From JANPPS01 sp043758105 (lineage in GTDB: Bacteria > Pseudomonadota > Alphaproteobacteria > Acetobacterales > Acetobacteraceae): a stretch of 64,000 nt of DNA. The notes beneath the pieces were generated by a model. That model was not told the origin of the DNA and did no database searches. It was given only the letters and a program-made list of their open reading frames with translations. Positions 17,159 to 25,445 of this stretch are shown here, piece after piece (within the stretch, counting starts at the first letter, position 1; each line of letters starts with the position of its first letter). The translations under genes and the position numbers were made by a program. Where the stretch lies: assembly GCA_043758105.1 (NCBI GenBank), contig JAYVOF010000234.1:12211-76210 (forward strand), in the 5' to 3' direction.

Positions 17159-18472
17159 ATGCCGCCCACCACCACCATCCCCCGCCGCCGCGTCACGGCA
17201 TTGCTGGATTTCCTCCGCTCCGAAAGCGCGGGCGGCGCGGCGTTGATTCTGTCGGCGGTGGCCGCGCTGATCTGGGCCAACTCCGGCGCGTCCGCCCTGT
17301 ATGACCAGGTGCTGCACGCAAACCTCGGCCCGTTTTCGCTGCATGTGTGGGTCAATGACGGGCTGATGGCGCTGTTTTTCCTGCTGGTGGGCCTGGAACT
17401 CCGGCGCGAGATCACCGTGGGTGAACTCGCCTCCCGCCAGCGCCTGGCCGCACCCGGCCTCGCGGCACTGGGCGGCATGGTCGTCCCGGCGCTGATCTAC
17501 GTGGCGTTCAACTGGCACTCCGCCACCGCACTCCGCGGCTGGGCGGTGCCGGTGGCGACCGATATCGCCTTTGCCTTGGCGGTGCTGAGCGTCCTGGGGC
17601 GCCGCGTGCCGATCGGGCTCAAGGTGTTTCTGACGGCTCTGGCGATCATCGATGACCTCGGTGCCATTCTGGTGATCGCGTTGTTCTACAGCCAAGGGCT
17701 GAACCTACCGGCGCTGGGCGGCGCGGCGCTGGTATGGCTCGGCCTGTATGGGCTGAACCGGGCCGGGGTGCGGGTTCTGTGGCCGTATCTGTTGGGCGGC
17801 GTGGTGTTGTGGGCGCTGGTGGTCCGCTCGGGCGTGCATGCGACGCTCGCCGGCGTCGCGCTGGCGTTCATCGTGCCGCAAGGGGGCGCGCGGGTCGTGA
17901 CGTTACCGCAGAAAACCTCGTCATCGCGAGCCCCTTGGCGAAGCGACCCAGGGGCAACAGGCGCGCTCCTCGCCCCTGGATCGCTTCGCCAAGCGGCTCG
18001 CGATGACGGCCCGGCGGAGCGGCTGGAACACGCGCTCGGCTCCTGGATCGCCTACCTGGTGCTGCCGCTGTTCGGTCTGGCCAATGCCGGGTTGCGGTTC
18101 GACACGCTGCCGGCCGGCGTGTGGCTGGACCGGATGGCGCTCGGCACCGCGCTCGGGCTGTTCGTGGGCAAGCAGATCGGCGTGTTCGGCGCCGTCATGG
18201 CCGCGTCCCGCCTTGGCCTCGCGCGGCTGCCCGCCGGGGTCACGGTGCTGCAGCTCTATGGCGGCGCGGTACTGTGCGGGATCGGTTTCACCATGAGCCT
18301 GTTCATCGGCGAACTCGCCTTCCGCGGCGGACCATCGGGGGATGAGATCAAGGTGGCGGTGTTCACGGGCTCGATCGTGTCCGCCCTGGCCGGGCTGGCA
18401 ATCCTGGCGGCTGTCAGCCCTCGATCACGCTCACATGCGCCGCCACCACCCGCCACCCGGCCTCTGTCCTAA
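17159..18472 (+). CDS. nhaA: Na+/H+ antiporter NhaA with an in-frame palindromic-repeat insertion
   Basis: Inner-membrane sodium/proton antiporter with 437 residues from ATG 17159 against 388 in E. coli. Conserved parts include MALFFLLVGLELRREI, VATDIAFALAVL and the paired aspartates in LAIIDDLGAI, all needed for transport. After GVHATLAGVALAFIVPQ an extra segment of about 30 residues (SSSRAPWRSDPGATGALLAP...) is coded by a complete copy of the palindromic repeat at 17920-18007. It sits in the cytoplasmic loop before AERLEHALGSWIAYLVLPLFG. The 3' end overlaps a convergent gene by 59 bases. Confidence 0.92.
   Translation: MPPTTTIPRRRVTALLDFLRSESAGGAALILSAVAALIWANSGASALYDQVLHANLGPFSLHVWVNDGLMALFFLLVGLELRREITVGELASRQRLAAPGLAALGGMVVPALIYVAFNWHSATALRGWAVPVATDIAFALAVLSVLGRRVPIGLKVFLTALAIIDDLGAILVIALFYSQGLNLPALGGAALVWLGLYGLNRAGVRVLWPYLLGGVVLWALVVRSGVHATLAGVALAFIVPQGGARVVTLPQKTSSSRAPWRSDPGATGALLAPGSLRQAARDDGPAERLEHALGSWIAYLVLPLFGLANAGLRFDTLPAGVWLDRMALGTALGLFVGKQIGVFGAVMAASRLGLARLPAGVTVLQLYGGAVLCGIGFTMSLFIGELAFRGGPSGDEIKVAVFTGSIVSALAGLAILAAVSPRSRSHAPPPPATRPLS
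17920..18007. repeat. Palindromic repeat, copy 3, inside nhaA
   Basis: Runs from GTCATCGCGAGCCCCTTGG to AGCGGCTCGCGATGAC with the usual CCAGGGGC/GCCCCTGG inner pairing. It is read through in the nhaA frame without a stop and adds about 30 residues to a loop. Confidence 0.92.
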
Positions 18473-18788
18473 CCCAGCTCTGCTGCTGCCGCCCGAGCTT
18501 CCCCGGTGCCCGGCGGAACAGGGTGGAGGCGGTGGCGAAATCCTGGCCGAAGGTGGTGATGACGGTATCCCAAATCGTCCGCTCCAGCCCCGCCGGCGAC
18601 CGGGCGCTCCGGAAGGCGCGGATGTTCCCGATGCCATACAGGTTCTCCATCACGCCATAACGAATGGTGTGCGGACTATCCCAAAACAGCTCGTCCAGGG
18701 TGGCGGTATCGTTGCTGGTGAGCGCCTGCTCATAGCGGGCGAAGGCGGCCTGCATTTCGATTAGGGCTTCTTTCTCGTTAATGACCAT
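18414..18788 (-). CDS. AtzH/HpxZ-like (DUF3225) protein
   Basis: A 124-residue SnoaL-like fold protein. Start ATG 18788 gives MVINEKEALIEMQAAFARYEQAL; an upstream extension would run through a repeat. Diagnostic stretches are LDELFWDSPHTIRYGVMENLYG, TTFGQDFATASTLFRR and WRVVAAHVSVI. Relatives include AtzH of atrazine/biuret degradation and HpxZ of oxalurate catabolism, which usually sit with amidases; no amidase is beside it here. The exact role is unknown. It is convergent with nhaA. Confidence 0.8.
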   Translation of the reverse strand: MVINEKEALIEMQAAFARYEQALTSNDTATLDELFWDSPHTIRYGVMENLYGIGNIRAFRSARSPAGLERTIWDTVITTFGQDFATASTLFRRAPGKLGRQQQSWVRTEAGWRVVAAHVSVIEG

Positions 18789-18830
18789 CTTCAATCCCTG
18801 TTGGCCTGATTGTGCCGGTTCGGTCGCTTG

Positions 18831-18922
18831 AACCACCAAGACGCCAAGACACCAAGACACGAAGAGGAAAGATCCTCGGCTTTTGCCACTTGGCGCCTTG
18901 GTGTCTTGGCGCCTTGGTGGTT
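18831..18922. repeat. CCAAGAC/GTCTTGG-type palindromic element
   Basis: The left arm AACCACCAAGACGCCAAGAC, continuing ACCAAGAC, is matched by the right arm CTTGGTGTCTTGGCGCCTTGGTGGTT. It is unrelated in sequence to the GTCATTGCGAG family. It fills the gap between the AtzH-like gene and the TetR gene, and the whole would fold into one long hairpin. Confidence 0.85.
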
Positions 18923-18971
18923 AATGTGGCCTCGGTTCAAGCGCTGCCCGAACCCAAGGGAAGCCGGAAGC

Positions 18972-19012
18972 TTGACAAACGCATTCGAAATTGCAAGTGA
19001 ACGTTCATTCTC
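18972..19012 (+). promoter_or_regulatory. Putative promoter and TetR operator
   Basis: TTGACA stands at 18972-18977, and a perfect 10-bp palindrome TGAACGTTCA lies at 18998-19007, about where the -10 region would fall. It is 20 bases before the TetR ATG. TetR repressors often bind TGAAC...GTTCA-type palindromes over their own promoter, so autoregulation of the efflux operon is likely. Confidence 0.5.
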
Positions 19013-19026
19013 ATCACAGGCCCGGT

Positions 19027-20715
19027 ATGCCCGACACCGCCCCGCTTCGCCCGGCCCGCACCCGTATCATCGATGCGGCGCTGCACTGCTTCACCCGGTC
19101 GGGCTTCCACGGTGCCTCCATGCAGGAAGTGTGTGCCGAGGCGGGGATGAGCCCCGGTGCCGTCTATCGCTATTTCCCCAGCAAGGTAGCCATCATCGCC
19201 GCCATCGCCGAGGCGGAACGCGCGCAACACGCCGCGTTCTTCGAAAAAATGGCGGAGGCGCCGGACCCGGTCGAGGCGCTGGCCAGCATCGGCCTGGACA
19301 CGCTCGAACGATTGCTCGCCGGTCCCACCGCGGCGCTCACGGCCGAGACCCTGGCGGAGGCGCTGCGCAACCCGGAAATCCGCACGATGTTCGAGCGGCT
19401 GAACCGGGAGGCGCGCAGCACGCTGGTGGCCGCGTTGCGCCGGGGTCAAGAGCGCGGGCTCGTGGACCCCACGCTCGATATCGAAACCGCACTTCAGCTC
19501 ATCATGGCCATGGGCGACGGCCTGTGCGTGCATCAGGGCCTGGACCCGACGCTCACCGCCGCCCGCTTCCGCCCCGTGCTGCAAATCCTGTTGCGGCGGT
19601 TTCTGAGGCCCGTCCTGGCGATGTGCCTTTTGGCACTTCCGGTCTATGCGGCCGAGCCGAAGCCGCCCGCCGTCACCGTCATCGCCGCCACGCGCGGCGC
19701 CATCGCCGAGACCGCGATCCTCACCGGCACCCTCGTGCCCCGGGAAGAGGTCCTGGTCAGCCCGCAGATCGAGGGTCTGGCGATTACCGAAATTTTGGCC
19801 GAGGAGGGGGACCGGGTGGAGGCCCGGCAGGTCCTCGCCCGGCTGTCGCATGACGTGCTGGACGCGACCTTGGCCCAGAACACCGCGCAAATCGCCCGCG
19901 CCGCCGCCGCCATCGCGCAGGGCCGCAACCTGATCGCCGAATCGCAGGCCAACCGGCAGCAGGCGGATCTGGCCTTTGCCCGCACCAGGGACTTGGTCCA
20001 GAGCGGCAATGCCTCCCGCGAGACCTTGGAACAGCGCCAAGCAAGCGCGCAGATGACGGGTGCGCGGGTCGAAAGCGCCGGCAACGCGCTGCGGGCCGCA
20101 GAGGCGGATCAGGCCTTGGCCATCGCGCAACGGCAAGAACTGCTGGTGCGCCTCGCCCGGACCGAGCTGCGCGCCCCCGTGGCGGGGTTGGTGAGCCGCC
20201 GGGTCGCGCGGCTGGGGGCCGTCGTGATGGGCGCCGGGGACCCGCTGTTCCGCATCATCGAGGACGGCACCATTGAGCTGGAGGCGGACGTGCCGGAAAC
20301 CCTGTTGGCCAAGCTCCGCACCGGGCAGACCGCGCGGGTCGATACCGCGGGGGGCGTGCATGACGGCGTGGTCCGCCTGGTTGCCGCCGAAGTGAGCCGC
20401 ACCACCCGGCTCGGCCGCGTGCGGGTGACGGTCACCGGCGACGGCCTCGTGATCGGCGGTTTCGCCCGGGCCACGGTCGAAACCGCACGGCGTGAGGGCG
20501 TGCTGACCCCGCTCTCCGCCGTGTTGTTTCAGCCCACGGGCGCCGTGGTGCAGGTGGTCAAAGACGGTCTGGTGGAGACACGGCGCGTGCAAGTCGGCCT
20601 CCGCAACGGCACGGAGGCGGAGATTACGGACGGCGTCCAGCCCGGTGAGGCGGTCGTCTCCGTCTCCGGCACATTCATCCGCGGTGGCGATCACGTGACC
20701 GCGGTGGTGCGGTAA
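19027..20715 (+). CDS. TetR-family regulator fused in frame to an RND membrane-fusion protein
   Basis: One 562-residue frame with two complete proteins. Residues 1-198 are a TetR repressor (HTH RIIDAALHCFTRSGFHGASM and SPGAVYRYFPSKVAIIAAIA, then the ligand domain). There is no stop, and the frame continues RRFLRPVLAMCLLALPVYAAE, which looks like a signal peptide with cleavage after VYA. It then becomes a periplasmic adaptor: TGTLVPREEVLVSPQIEGL, EEGDRVEARQVLA, a coiled-coil hairpin, and LRAPVAGLVSRR. The TAA overlaps the pump ATG. A stop may have been lost, or the adaptor is started internally at TTG 19591 or ATG 19621. Confidence 0.85.
   Translation: MPDTAPLRPARTRIIDAALHCFTRSGFHGASMQEVCAEAGMSPGAVYRYFPSKVAIIAAIAEAERAQHAAFFEKMAEAPDPVEALASIGLDTLERLLAGPTAALTAETLAEALRNPEIRTMFERLNREARSTLVAALRRGQERGLVDPTLDIETALQLIMAMGDGLCVHQGLDPTLTAARFRPVLQILLRRFLRPVLAMCLLALPVYAAEPKPPAVTVIAATRGAIAETAILTGTLVPREEVLVSPQIEGLAITEILAEEGDRVEARQVLARLSHDVLDATLAQNTAQIARAAAAIAQGRNLIAESQANRQQADLAFARTRDLVQSGNASRETLEQRQASAQMTGARVESAGNALRAAEADQALAIAQRQELLVRLARTELRAPVAGLVSRRVARLGAVVMGAGDPLFRIIEDGTIELEADVPETLLAKLRTGQTARVDTAGGVHDGVVRLVAAEVSRTTRLGRVRVTVTGDGLVIGGFARATVETARREGVLTPLSAVLFQPTGAVVQVVKDGLVETRRVQVGLRNGTEAEITDGVQPGEAVVSVSGTFIRGGDHVTAVVR
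19591..20715 (+). other. Adaptor part of the TetR-MFP frame, possible separate product
   Basis: Starting at TTG 19591 this part would read MRRFLRPVLAMCLLALPVYA, a normal Sec signal peptide, and give a 374-residue adaptor, close to the usual size of HlyD/AcrA-type RND adaptors. No strong ribosome-binding site precedes TTG 19591 or ATG 19621. A true fusion would have to place a TetR domain in the cytoplasm and the adaptor in the periplasm. Confidence 0.5.
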
Positions 20716-23700
20716 TGGCGCTCAATATCTCCGGGGCGGCGATCCGCAACCCCATTCCGCCGATCGTGCTGTTCGCGGTGTTGACGCTGCTGGGCGTTTG
20801 GGGCTTCGCCGCGCTGCCGATCACGCGCTCCCCCAATATCGACATCCCGTTCGTCTCCGTCACCATCACCCAGCCCGGCGCGGCCCCCGCCGAGCTCGAG
20901 GCGCAGGTCACCAAGAAGATCGAGGACACGGTCGCCAACGTCACCGGCGTGAAGCACGTGCAGAGCACCATCACCGACGGGGTGAGCCTCACGGCCATCG
21001 AACTTCGTTTGGAGGTCAGCAGCGACCGCGCGCTGAATGACGTGAAGGACGCGGTCAGCAAGGTCCGCGCCGATCTGCCGCGCGCGATCGACGAGCCGAT
21101 CATCGAGCGGATCGACATCGTCGGTCAAAGCATCCTGACCTTCGCCGCCACCGCACCCGGCATGACGCCGGAGGGGCTGAGCTGGTTCGTGGATGACACG
21201 GTCACGCGAAATTTGCAGGGCGTGAAAGGCATCGCCCGGGTGGAGCGGATCGGCGGCGTCACGCGGGAAATCAGGGTGAGCCTGGATCAAGACCGGCTGG
21301 CGGCGCTGGGCGTCACCGCCGCCGACGTGAACCGGCAATTGCGCGCCACCAGCGCCGATAGCTCGGGCGGACGGGGTGAAATCGGCGGGCAGGAGCAGGC
21401 GATCCGCACCCTGGCCGGAGCCCGCAGCATCGCGCAGCTGGAGAACACGCGGATCGCGCTGTCGGGCGGACGGGAGGCGCGGCTGGCCGACGTCGCCACC
21501 GTCACCGATGCGTTCGAGGAGCCACGGGACTTCGCCCGGATGAACGGCACGACGCCCGTGGTGAGCTTCGCCATCTATCGCGCCAAAGGGGCGAGCGAGG
21601 TCACGGTGGCGGATTTGGTGCAGGACCACCTGGCCACCCTCGCTGCCGCCCATCCGGAGGTGAGCTATGCGCTGATCGATGACGGGGTCCGATCGTCCCG
21701 CGGCAGCTATCACTCCGCCATGGCCGGCCTGCTGGAGGGGGCGGCGCTCGCGACCGTTGTCGTGTTCCTATTCCTGCGCAATTGGCGGGCGACGGCGCTG
21801 GTGGCGGTGGCGCTGCCGCTCTCGGTCCTGCCGGCGTTTGCGGTCATGCAATTGCTTGGATTTTCGCTGAATTTCGTGAGCTTGCTGGCCATCACGCTCG
21901 TCACCGGCATCCTGGTGGATGACGCGATCGTCGAGATCGAGAACATCGTCCGCCACATGCGCATGGGCAAACGCCCGTTCGAGGCGGCGGTCGAGGCGGC
22001 GGACGAGATCGGCCTCGCGGTCATCGCCATCACCTGCACCATCATCGCCGTGTTCTCACCCGTGAGCTTCATGGGGGGTATCGCCGGGCAGTTCTTCAAG
22101 CAATTCGGTCTGACGGTCGCGTCCGCCGTGCTGGCGTCCTTGCTGGTGGCGCGCCTGATCACGCCGTTGATGGCGGCCTATTTGATGGTGCCCGTCGTGC
22201 CGCATGACGAGCGCGATGGCTGGATCATGCGCGCCTATACGCGGTTCCTGGCGGCGACGTTGCGCTGGCGCGGGGTGACGCTGCTGGTGGGGTTGGCCGC
22301 GTTTGCGATGTCCATCTATTCGACGACCCTGCTGCCGACCGGGTTCATTCCCGCCCCCGATGAGAGCCGGGCGGTGCTGTCGGTGGAATTGCCGTCCGGC
22401 GCCATGCTGGAGGATACGCGGCGCAAAACCGACGAGATTGCGGCGTCGTTCCAGCGGATTCCGGAGGTGACCGGCGTCTTCGTCGTGGGCGGCACCACGC
22501 CGACGGGTGCCGGCAAGGAGATCCGCCGGGCCAAGATGATCGTGAACCTCATGCTGAAAAACCAGCGCGCCCGGTCACAAAAACAGATCGAGGCCGAGCT
22601 GTCGCAGCGCCTCACCGACATCCCGGACGTGCGCGGCTGGTATGTGAACGACCGGGGCGAGCGGGAGCTGTCGGTCACGCTTTTGGGTGAGAACCCGGCG
22701 GCCATGGATCAGGTCGAGGGCCGGCTGGAGGGAGCAATGCGCCGCCTTCCGGGATTTGCCAACGTGGCACCCAGTGCCGGGGCGGACCGGCCGGAGATCC
22801 GGGTGACGCCAAGGGGGGACGAGGCCGCACGGTTCGGCGTGAGCACGGACGCCATCAGCGAGGCGGTGCGGGTCGCCACCATCGGTGACGTGCCGAGCAA
22901 CCTCGCCAAATTCCGGGATGGCGACCGGCTGATCCCGATCCGGGTGCAGGTGGCCCACGCCGTTCGCGGCGATATCGGCGCCATCGAGTCGCTCACCGTG
23001 CCCGGCACCGCCGGCCCCGCGCCGCTGCTGGCGGTGGCGAACGTCGCCATGGGTCAGGGCCCGGCCAGCATCGAGCGCTATGACCGCGTCCGCCGCATCG
23101 TGCTGGGTGCCGATTTGTCGAGCGGATTGGCCCTGGGTGCGGCGGTCGAGCAGGTCTATGCCCTGCCGGAAGCACAAAACCTGCCGCCGGGCGTGGAGCT
23201 GAAGCGGGGCGGGGACGCGGAAATCATGGCGGAGGTGTTCAGCGCGTTTGGCCTGGCGATGGGGGCCGGGCTCACGATCGTGCTGGGTGTGTTGGTGTTG
23301 TTGTTCCGCAACGTGTTCCAGCCGGTCACCATCCTGTTCTCGTTGCCGCTCAGCCTCGGCGGCGTGATCGCGGCGTTGCTGGTGACGGGCAAGCCCATCA
23401 GCATGCCGGTGGTGATTGGTATTCTGATGCTGATGGGGATCGTGACCAAGAACGCCATCATGCTGGTGGATTTCGCGATCGAGCGCCGGGCGGCGGGCAT
23501 GGCGCGGGCGGAGGCGATCATCGACGCCGGCCGGAAGCGCGCCCGGCCCATCGTCATGACCACCATCGCCATGGTGGCCGGCATGGTGCCGAGTGCGCTG
23601 GGCATCGGTGATGGCGGTGAATTCCGCTCACCGATGGCCATCGGCGTGATCGGCGGGCTGATCGTCAGCACGGTCCTATCGCTGGTGTTCGTTCCGAGCT

Positions 23701-23831
23701 TTTATACGCTCATGGATGATGTCGCCCGCGGCTGCACCTGGCTGTTCAGCCGCCTGCTCACCCCCCGTGACGGCCCGTTGCCGGCGGCACCCAAGCCCCG
23801 GCGGCTGGCGCAGGCGTCGCCCGCCGAATGA
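20715..23831 (+). CDS. RND efflux transporter permease (HAE1/AcrB-like)
   Basis: Inner-membrane proton-driven efflux pump, 1038 residues, the usual length. The N-terminal membrane helix PIVLFAVLTLLGVWGF is followed by porter domains. Proton-relay residues are in LVTGILVDDAIVEIENI (TM4 Asp pair) and GIVTKNAIMLVDFAIE (TM10 Lys). The PSNLAKFRDGDRLIPIRV segment is typical of the second porter repeat. ATG overlaps the adaptor stop. No outer-membrane TolC partner is in the window. Substrate unknown. Confidence 0.93.
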   Translation: MALNISGAAIRNPIPPIVLFAVLTLLGVWGFAALPITRSPNIDIPFVSVTITQPGAAPAELEAQVTKKIEDTVANVTGVKHVQSTITDGVSLTAIELRLEVSSDRALNDVKDAVSKVRADLPRAIDEPIIERIDIVGQSILTFAATAPGMTPEGLSWFVDDTVTRNLQGVKGIARVERIGGVTREIRVSLDQDRLAALGVTAADVNRQLRATSADSSGGRGEIGGQEQAIRTLAGARSIAQLENTRIALSGGREARLADVATVTDAFEEPRDFARMNGTTPVVSFAIYRAKGASEVTVADLVQDHLATLAAAHPEVSYALIDDGVRSSRGSYHSAMAGLLEGAALATVVVFLFLRNWRATALVAVALPLSVLPAFAVMQLLGFSLNFVSLLAITLVTGILVDDAIVEIENIVRHMRMGKRPFEAAVEAADEIGLAVIAITCTIIAVFSPVSFMGGIAGQFFKQFGLTVASAVLASLLVARLITPLMAAYLMVPVVPHDERDGWIMRAYTRFLAATLRWRGVTLLVGLAAFAMSIYSTTLLPTGFIPAPDESRAVLSVELPSGAMLEDTRRKTDEIAASFQRIPEVTGVFVVGGTTPTGAGKEIRRAKMIVNLMLKNQRARSQKQIEAELSQRLTDIPDVRGWYVNDRGERELSVTLLGENPAAMDQVEGRLEGAMRRLPGFANVAPSAGADRPEIRVTPRGDEAARFGVSTDAISEAVRVATIGDVPSNLAKFRDGDRLIPIRVQVAHAVRGDIGAIESLTVPGTAGPAPLLAVANVAMGQGPASIERYDRVRRIVLGADLSSGLALGAAVEQVYALPEAQNLPPGVELKRGGDAEIMAEVFSAFGLAMGAGLTIVLGVLVLLFRNVFQPVTILFSLPLSLGGVIAALLVTGKPISMPVVIGILMLMGIVTKNAIMLVDFAIERRAAGMARAEAIIDAGRKRARPIVMTTIAMVAGMVPSALGIGDGGEFRSPMAIGVIGGLIVSTVLSLVFVPSFYTLMDDVARGCTWLFSRLLTPRDGPLPAAPKPRRLAQASPAE

Positions 23832-24445
23832 CCGATAAACTGATCGAGGGCTACCGACGCTTCCGCGCCGAAACCTGGCCGACCGAGCGCGCGCGCTATG
23901 AGAAACTGGCGCTGGCCGGGCAGCGTCCGGGCACGCTGGTGGTGGCCTGCTCCGACAGCCGGGTGGACCCGGCGACGGTGTTCGGCGCCGGCCCCGGGGA
24001 GCTATTTGCCGTCCGCAACGTGGCCGGCCTGGTGCCCCCCTGGACCCCCGATGCCGGCTATCACGGCACCAGCGCCGCCCTAGAATTCGGCGTGCGCGTG
24101 CTGAAGGTGAGCCGGATCGTGGTGCTGGGCCACGCCCGCTGCGGTGGGGTGCAGGCGATGGTGGAGGGGGCTCCGCTGGGTGCGCAAGATTTCGTCGAAC
24201 CCTGGATGCAAATCGCCGCCCCCGTCCTGGCGCACAAGCCGGATGCCGGCGCCGACGCGGACGCCCGGCTCACGCATTATGAGACGGAGGTGGTCCGCCT
24301 GTCGCTGGAAAACCTGCTGACCTTCCCCTGGATCGCCGGCCCGGTCTCCGCCGGAACCCTCCAGATCGAAGGATTCCGGTTCGACATCCACACCGGCACA
24401 CTATCCCGGCTGGAGGATTCCGGTTTTGTGCCGATTATGCTATAA
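23828..24445 (+). CDS. Beta-class carbonic anhydrase
   Basis: Zinc enzyme interconverting CO2 and bicarbonate, 205 residues. The active site has Cys41, Asp43 and Arg45 in VVACSDSRVDP and His102, Cys105 in LGHARCGG. FAVRNVAGLVPPW and TSAALEFGVRVLKV are standard. It overlaps the RND pump gene by four bases, so it may be co-transcribed, although no functional link to efflux is evident. Confidence 0.93.
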   Translation: MTDKLIEGYRRFRAETWPTERARYEKLALAGQRPGTLVVACSDSRVDPATVFGAGPGELFAVRNVAGLVPPWTPDAGYHGTSAALEFGVRVLKVSRIVVLGHARCGGVQAMVEGAPLGAQDFVEPWMQIAAPVLAHKPDAGADADARLTHYETEVVRLSLENLLTFPWIAGPVSAGTLQIEGFRFDIHTGTLSRLEDSGFVPIML

Positions 24446-24495
24446 TCGCAGCCCTAAGCCCGCTTGAGGCGCGGACGCTGCCCTGAGAGATCACG

Positions 24496-24744
24496 ATGCC
24501 GAAGGCAACTGAACCGGAATTCATCGAAAGCACGGCCGGTCAGGTCGCGGCGGAACTCACGCGGCGCGGTATTGCTCCGCACCAGCGGGTAACCGTCACC
24601 ATTGAGCCGGACGAACCCGATGACTGGATCGCCAAAGCACGACAATTCGCGCGGCCAAAGGTGATGGCCGAAGGAGGGTCGGATGCCGATCTCGATTGTA
24701 TCATCAAGGAAGAGCGCAAGGCCGTGCAGCCACTGCCCCGATGA
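24496..24744 (+). CDS. Putative antitoxin partner of a broken PIN toxin
   Basis: An 82-residue acidic/basic mixed protein starting MPKATEPEFIESTAGQVAAELTRRG. The last bases overlap ATG 24741 of a PIN-domain fragment, the geometry of a VapBC-like pair, so an antitoxin role is inferred. No recognised DNA-binding motif is certain. With the toxin truncated, the gene may now be without partner. Confidence 0.55.
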   Translation: MPKATEPEFIESTAGQVAAELTRRGIAPHQRVTVTIEPDEPDDWIAKARQFARPKVMAEGGSDADLDCIIKEERKAVQPLPR

Positions 24745-24823
24745 AGCTGGTCGTCGACACTAATTTTTTCATCAGCGATGCGCTTAAATACGCGTCATGG
24801 CCCGGCATGGTCCTGCTAGAGGG
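24741..24823 (+). pseudogene. 5' fragment of a PIN-domain (VapC-like) toxin
   Basis: MKLVVDTNFFISDALKYASW is the standard PIN N-terminus with the first catalytic Asp (VDTN). After about 27 codons the homology ends at the 3' end of the opposite-strand RelE-like pseudogene, and the rest of the frame is that gene's antisense. Residual conserved acidic residues of PIN domains are missing, so it should be inactive. Confidence 0.7.
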
Positions 24824-25132
24824 TGCGCCGGTCCTGTCCTGGTCCGAATACTCGGAGCACCCGGACGTTACCCGCCGTCTCGTCAAGGCCAGTATCCGAA
24901 CTCACGCGATACAGCGGCCGATACCCTCCCGGGCAGGGCAGTTCGCGCACGCCCCGATGGGGGCCAAGGGGAGAGTGGCATGGGTTCTGGACCAGACTTT
25001 CAATCGCGGCCCACAACGCAGTTAGCTTAGCTTGCGCTGTGCCACGGGGCCAGAGCCCGCTTGGGTCAGCCATGAACCGGCGGCCTCGAGATCGGCCAGC
25101 GCTTTGGGTGCGTAGATAAGTCGGCGCGTCAC
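24816..25132 (-). pseudogene. RelE/ParE-type toxin, frameshifted by a 5-bp duplication
   Basis: From GTG 25132 one frame gives TRRLIYAPKALADLEAAGSW and continues LTQAGSGPVAQRKLS before a stop. A different frame continues seamlessly as KLTALWAAIESLVQNP, RGVRELPCPGGYRPLYRV and VRVLRVFGPGQD to the TAG at 24816. At the joint AGCTA is duplicated in tandem (plus strand TAGCTTAGCT at 25023-25032); removing one copy restores a single toxin frame. The active toxin is therefore broken. Confidence 0.8.
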
Positions 25133-25150
25133 CCTGTCGCGAAATGGCCG

Positions 25151-25371
25151 TCAGAGAGGACGAGAGATACGGGGATACGGCACCGGCAGCGGGTGATCGG
25201 TGCCAATGCTATCGATCCAGGCTTCACCTCCGCCGATGTGGCGTAAAAACCGGCAGCGATCGCGTCGTCTGCCTCCGCAATCGCTTCAGCTTCCCACACG
25301 ACCCGGCGCTGCCGATCACTCTCGGCCTCGGGGCGAGCAAGGTGGTCACTGCCGATGTCTAGGTTACCCAT
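25151..25371 (-). pseudogene. Antitoxin of the broken RelE/ParE pair, frameshifted by one base
   Basis: ATG 25371 starts MGNLDIGSDHLARPEAESDR and runs to FYATSAEVK. The frame then derails, but the next frame reads EAWIDSIGTDHPLPVPYPR to TGA 25151, the expected antitoxin C-terminus. One G appears lost in the GAGGTGAAGCC stretch. The motif closely matches EAWADSLGTDRELPVPKP in the intact antitoxin at 52609, so the two loci are related. It lies directly upstream of the broken toxin. Confidence 0.75.
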
Positions 25372-25404
25372 ATCATCAAGATAGTGAAGCTCGCACCAAC
25401 GGGC

Positions 25405-25436
25405 AAAAAAAGGCCCGCACGAGCGGCGGGCCTTTT
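25405..25436 (-). terminator. Rho-independent terminator of the lipoprotein gene
   Basis: On the minus strand the stem GGCCCGC/GCGGGCC with a seven-base loop is followed by seven T. It lies about ten bases after the stop of the lipoprotein gene. The plus strand also has four T after the stem, so it could work both ways. Confidence 0.85.
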
Positions 25437-25445
25437 CCGAGACGG

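Noticed and set aside
18937..20694. A 585-residue open frame antisense to the TetR-adaptor gene
   Set aside because: It is rich in His, Gly and Asp from reading GC-rich third positions backward, has no recognisable domain, and the opposite strand codes two well-known families.
19591..20715. Calling the adaptor as a certain separate gene
   Set aside because: Internal starts are weak (TTG, no clear ribosome-binding site), so it is only recorded as a possible product of the fused frame.
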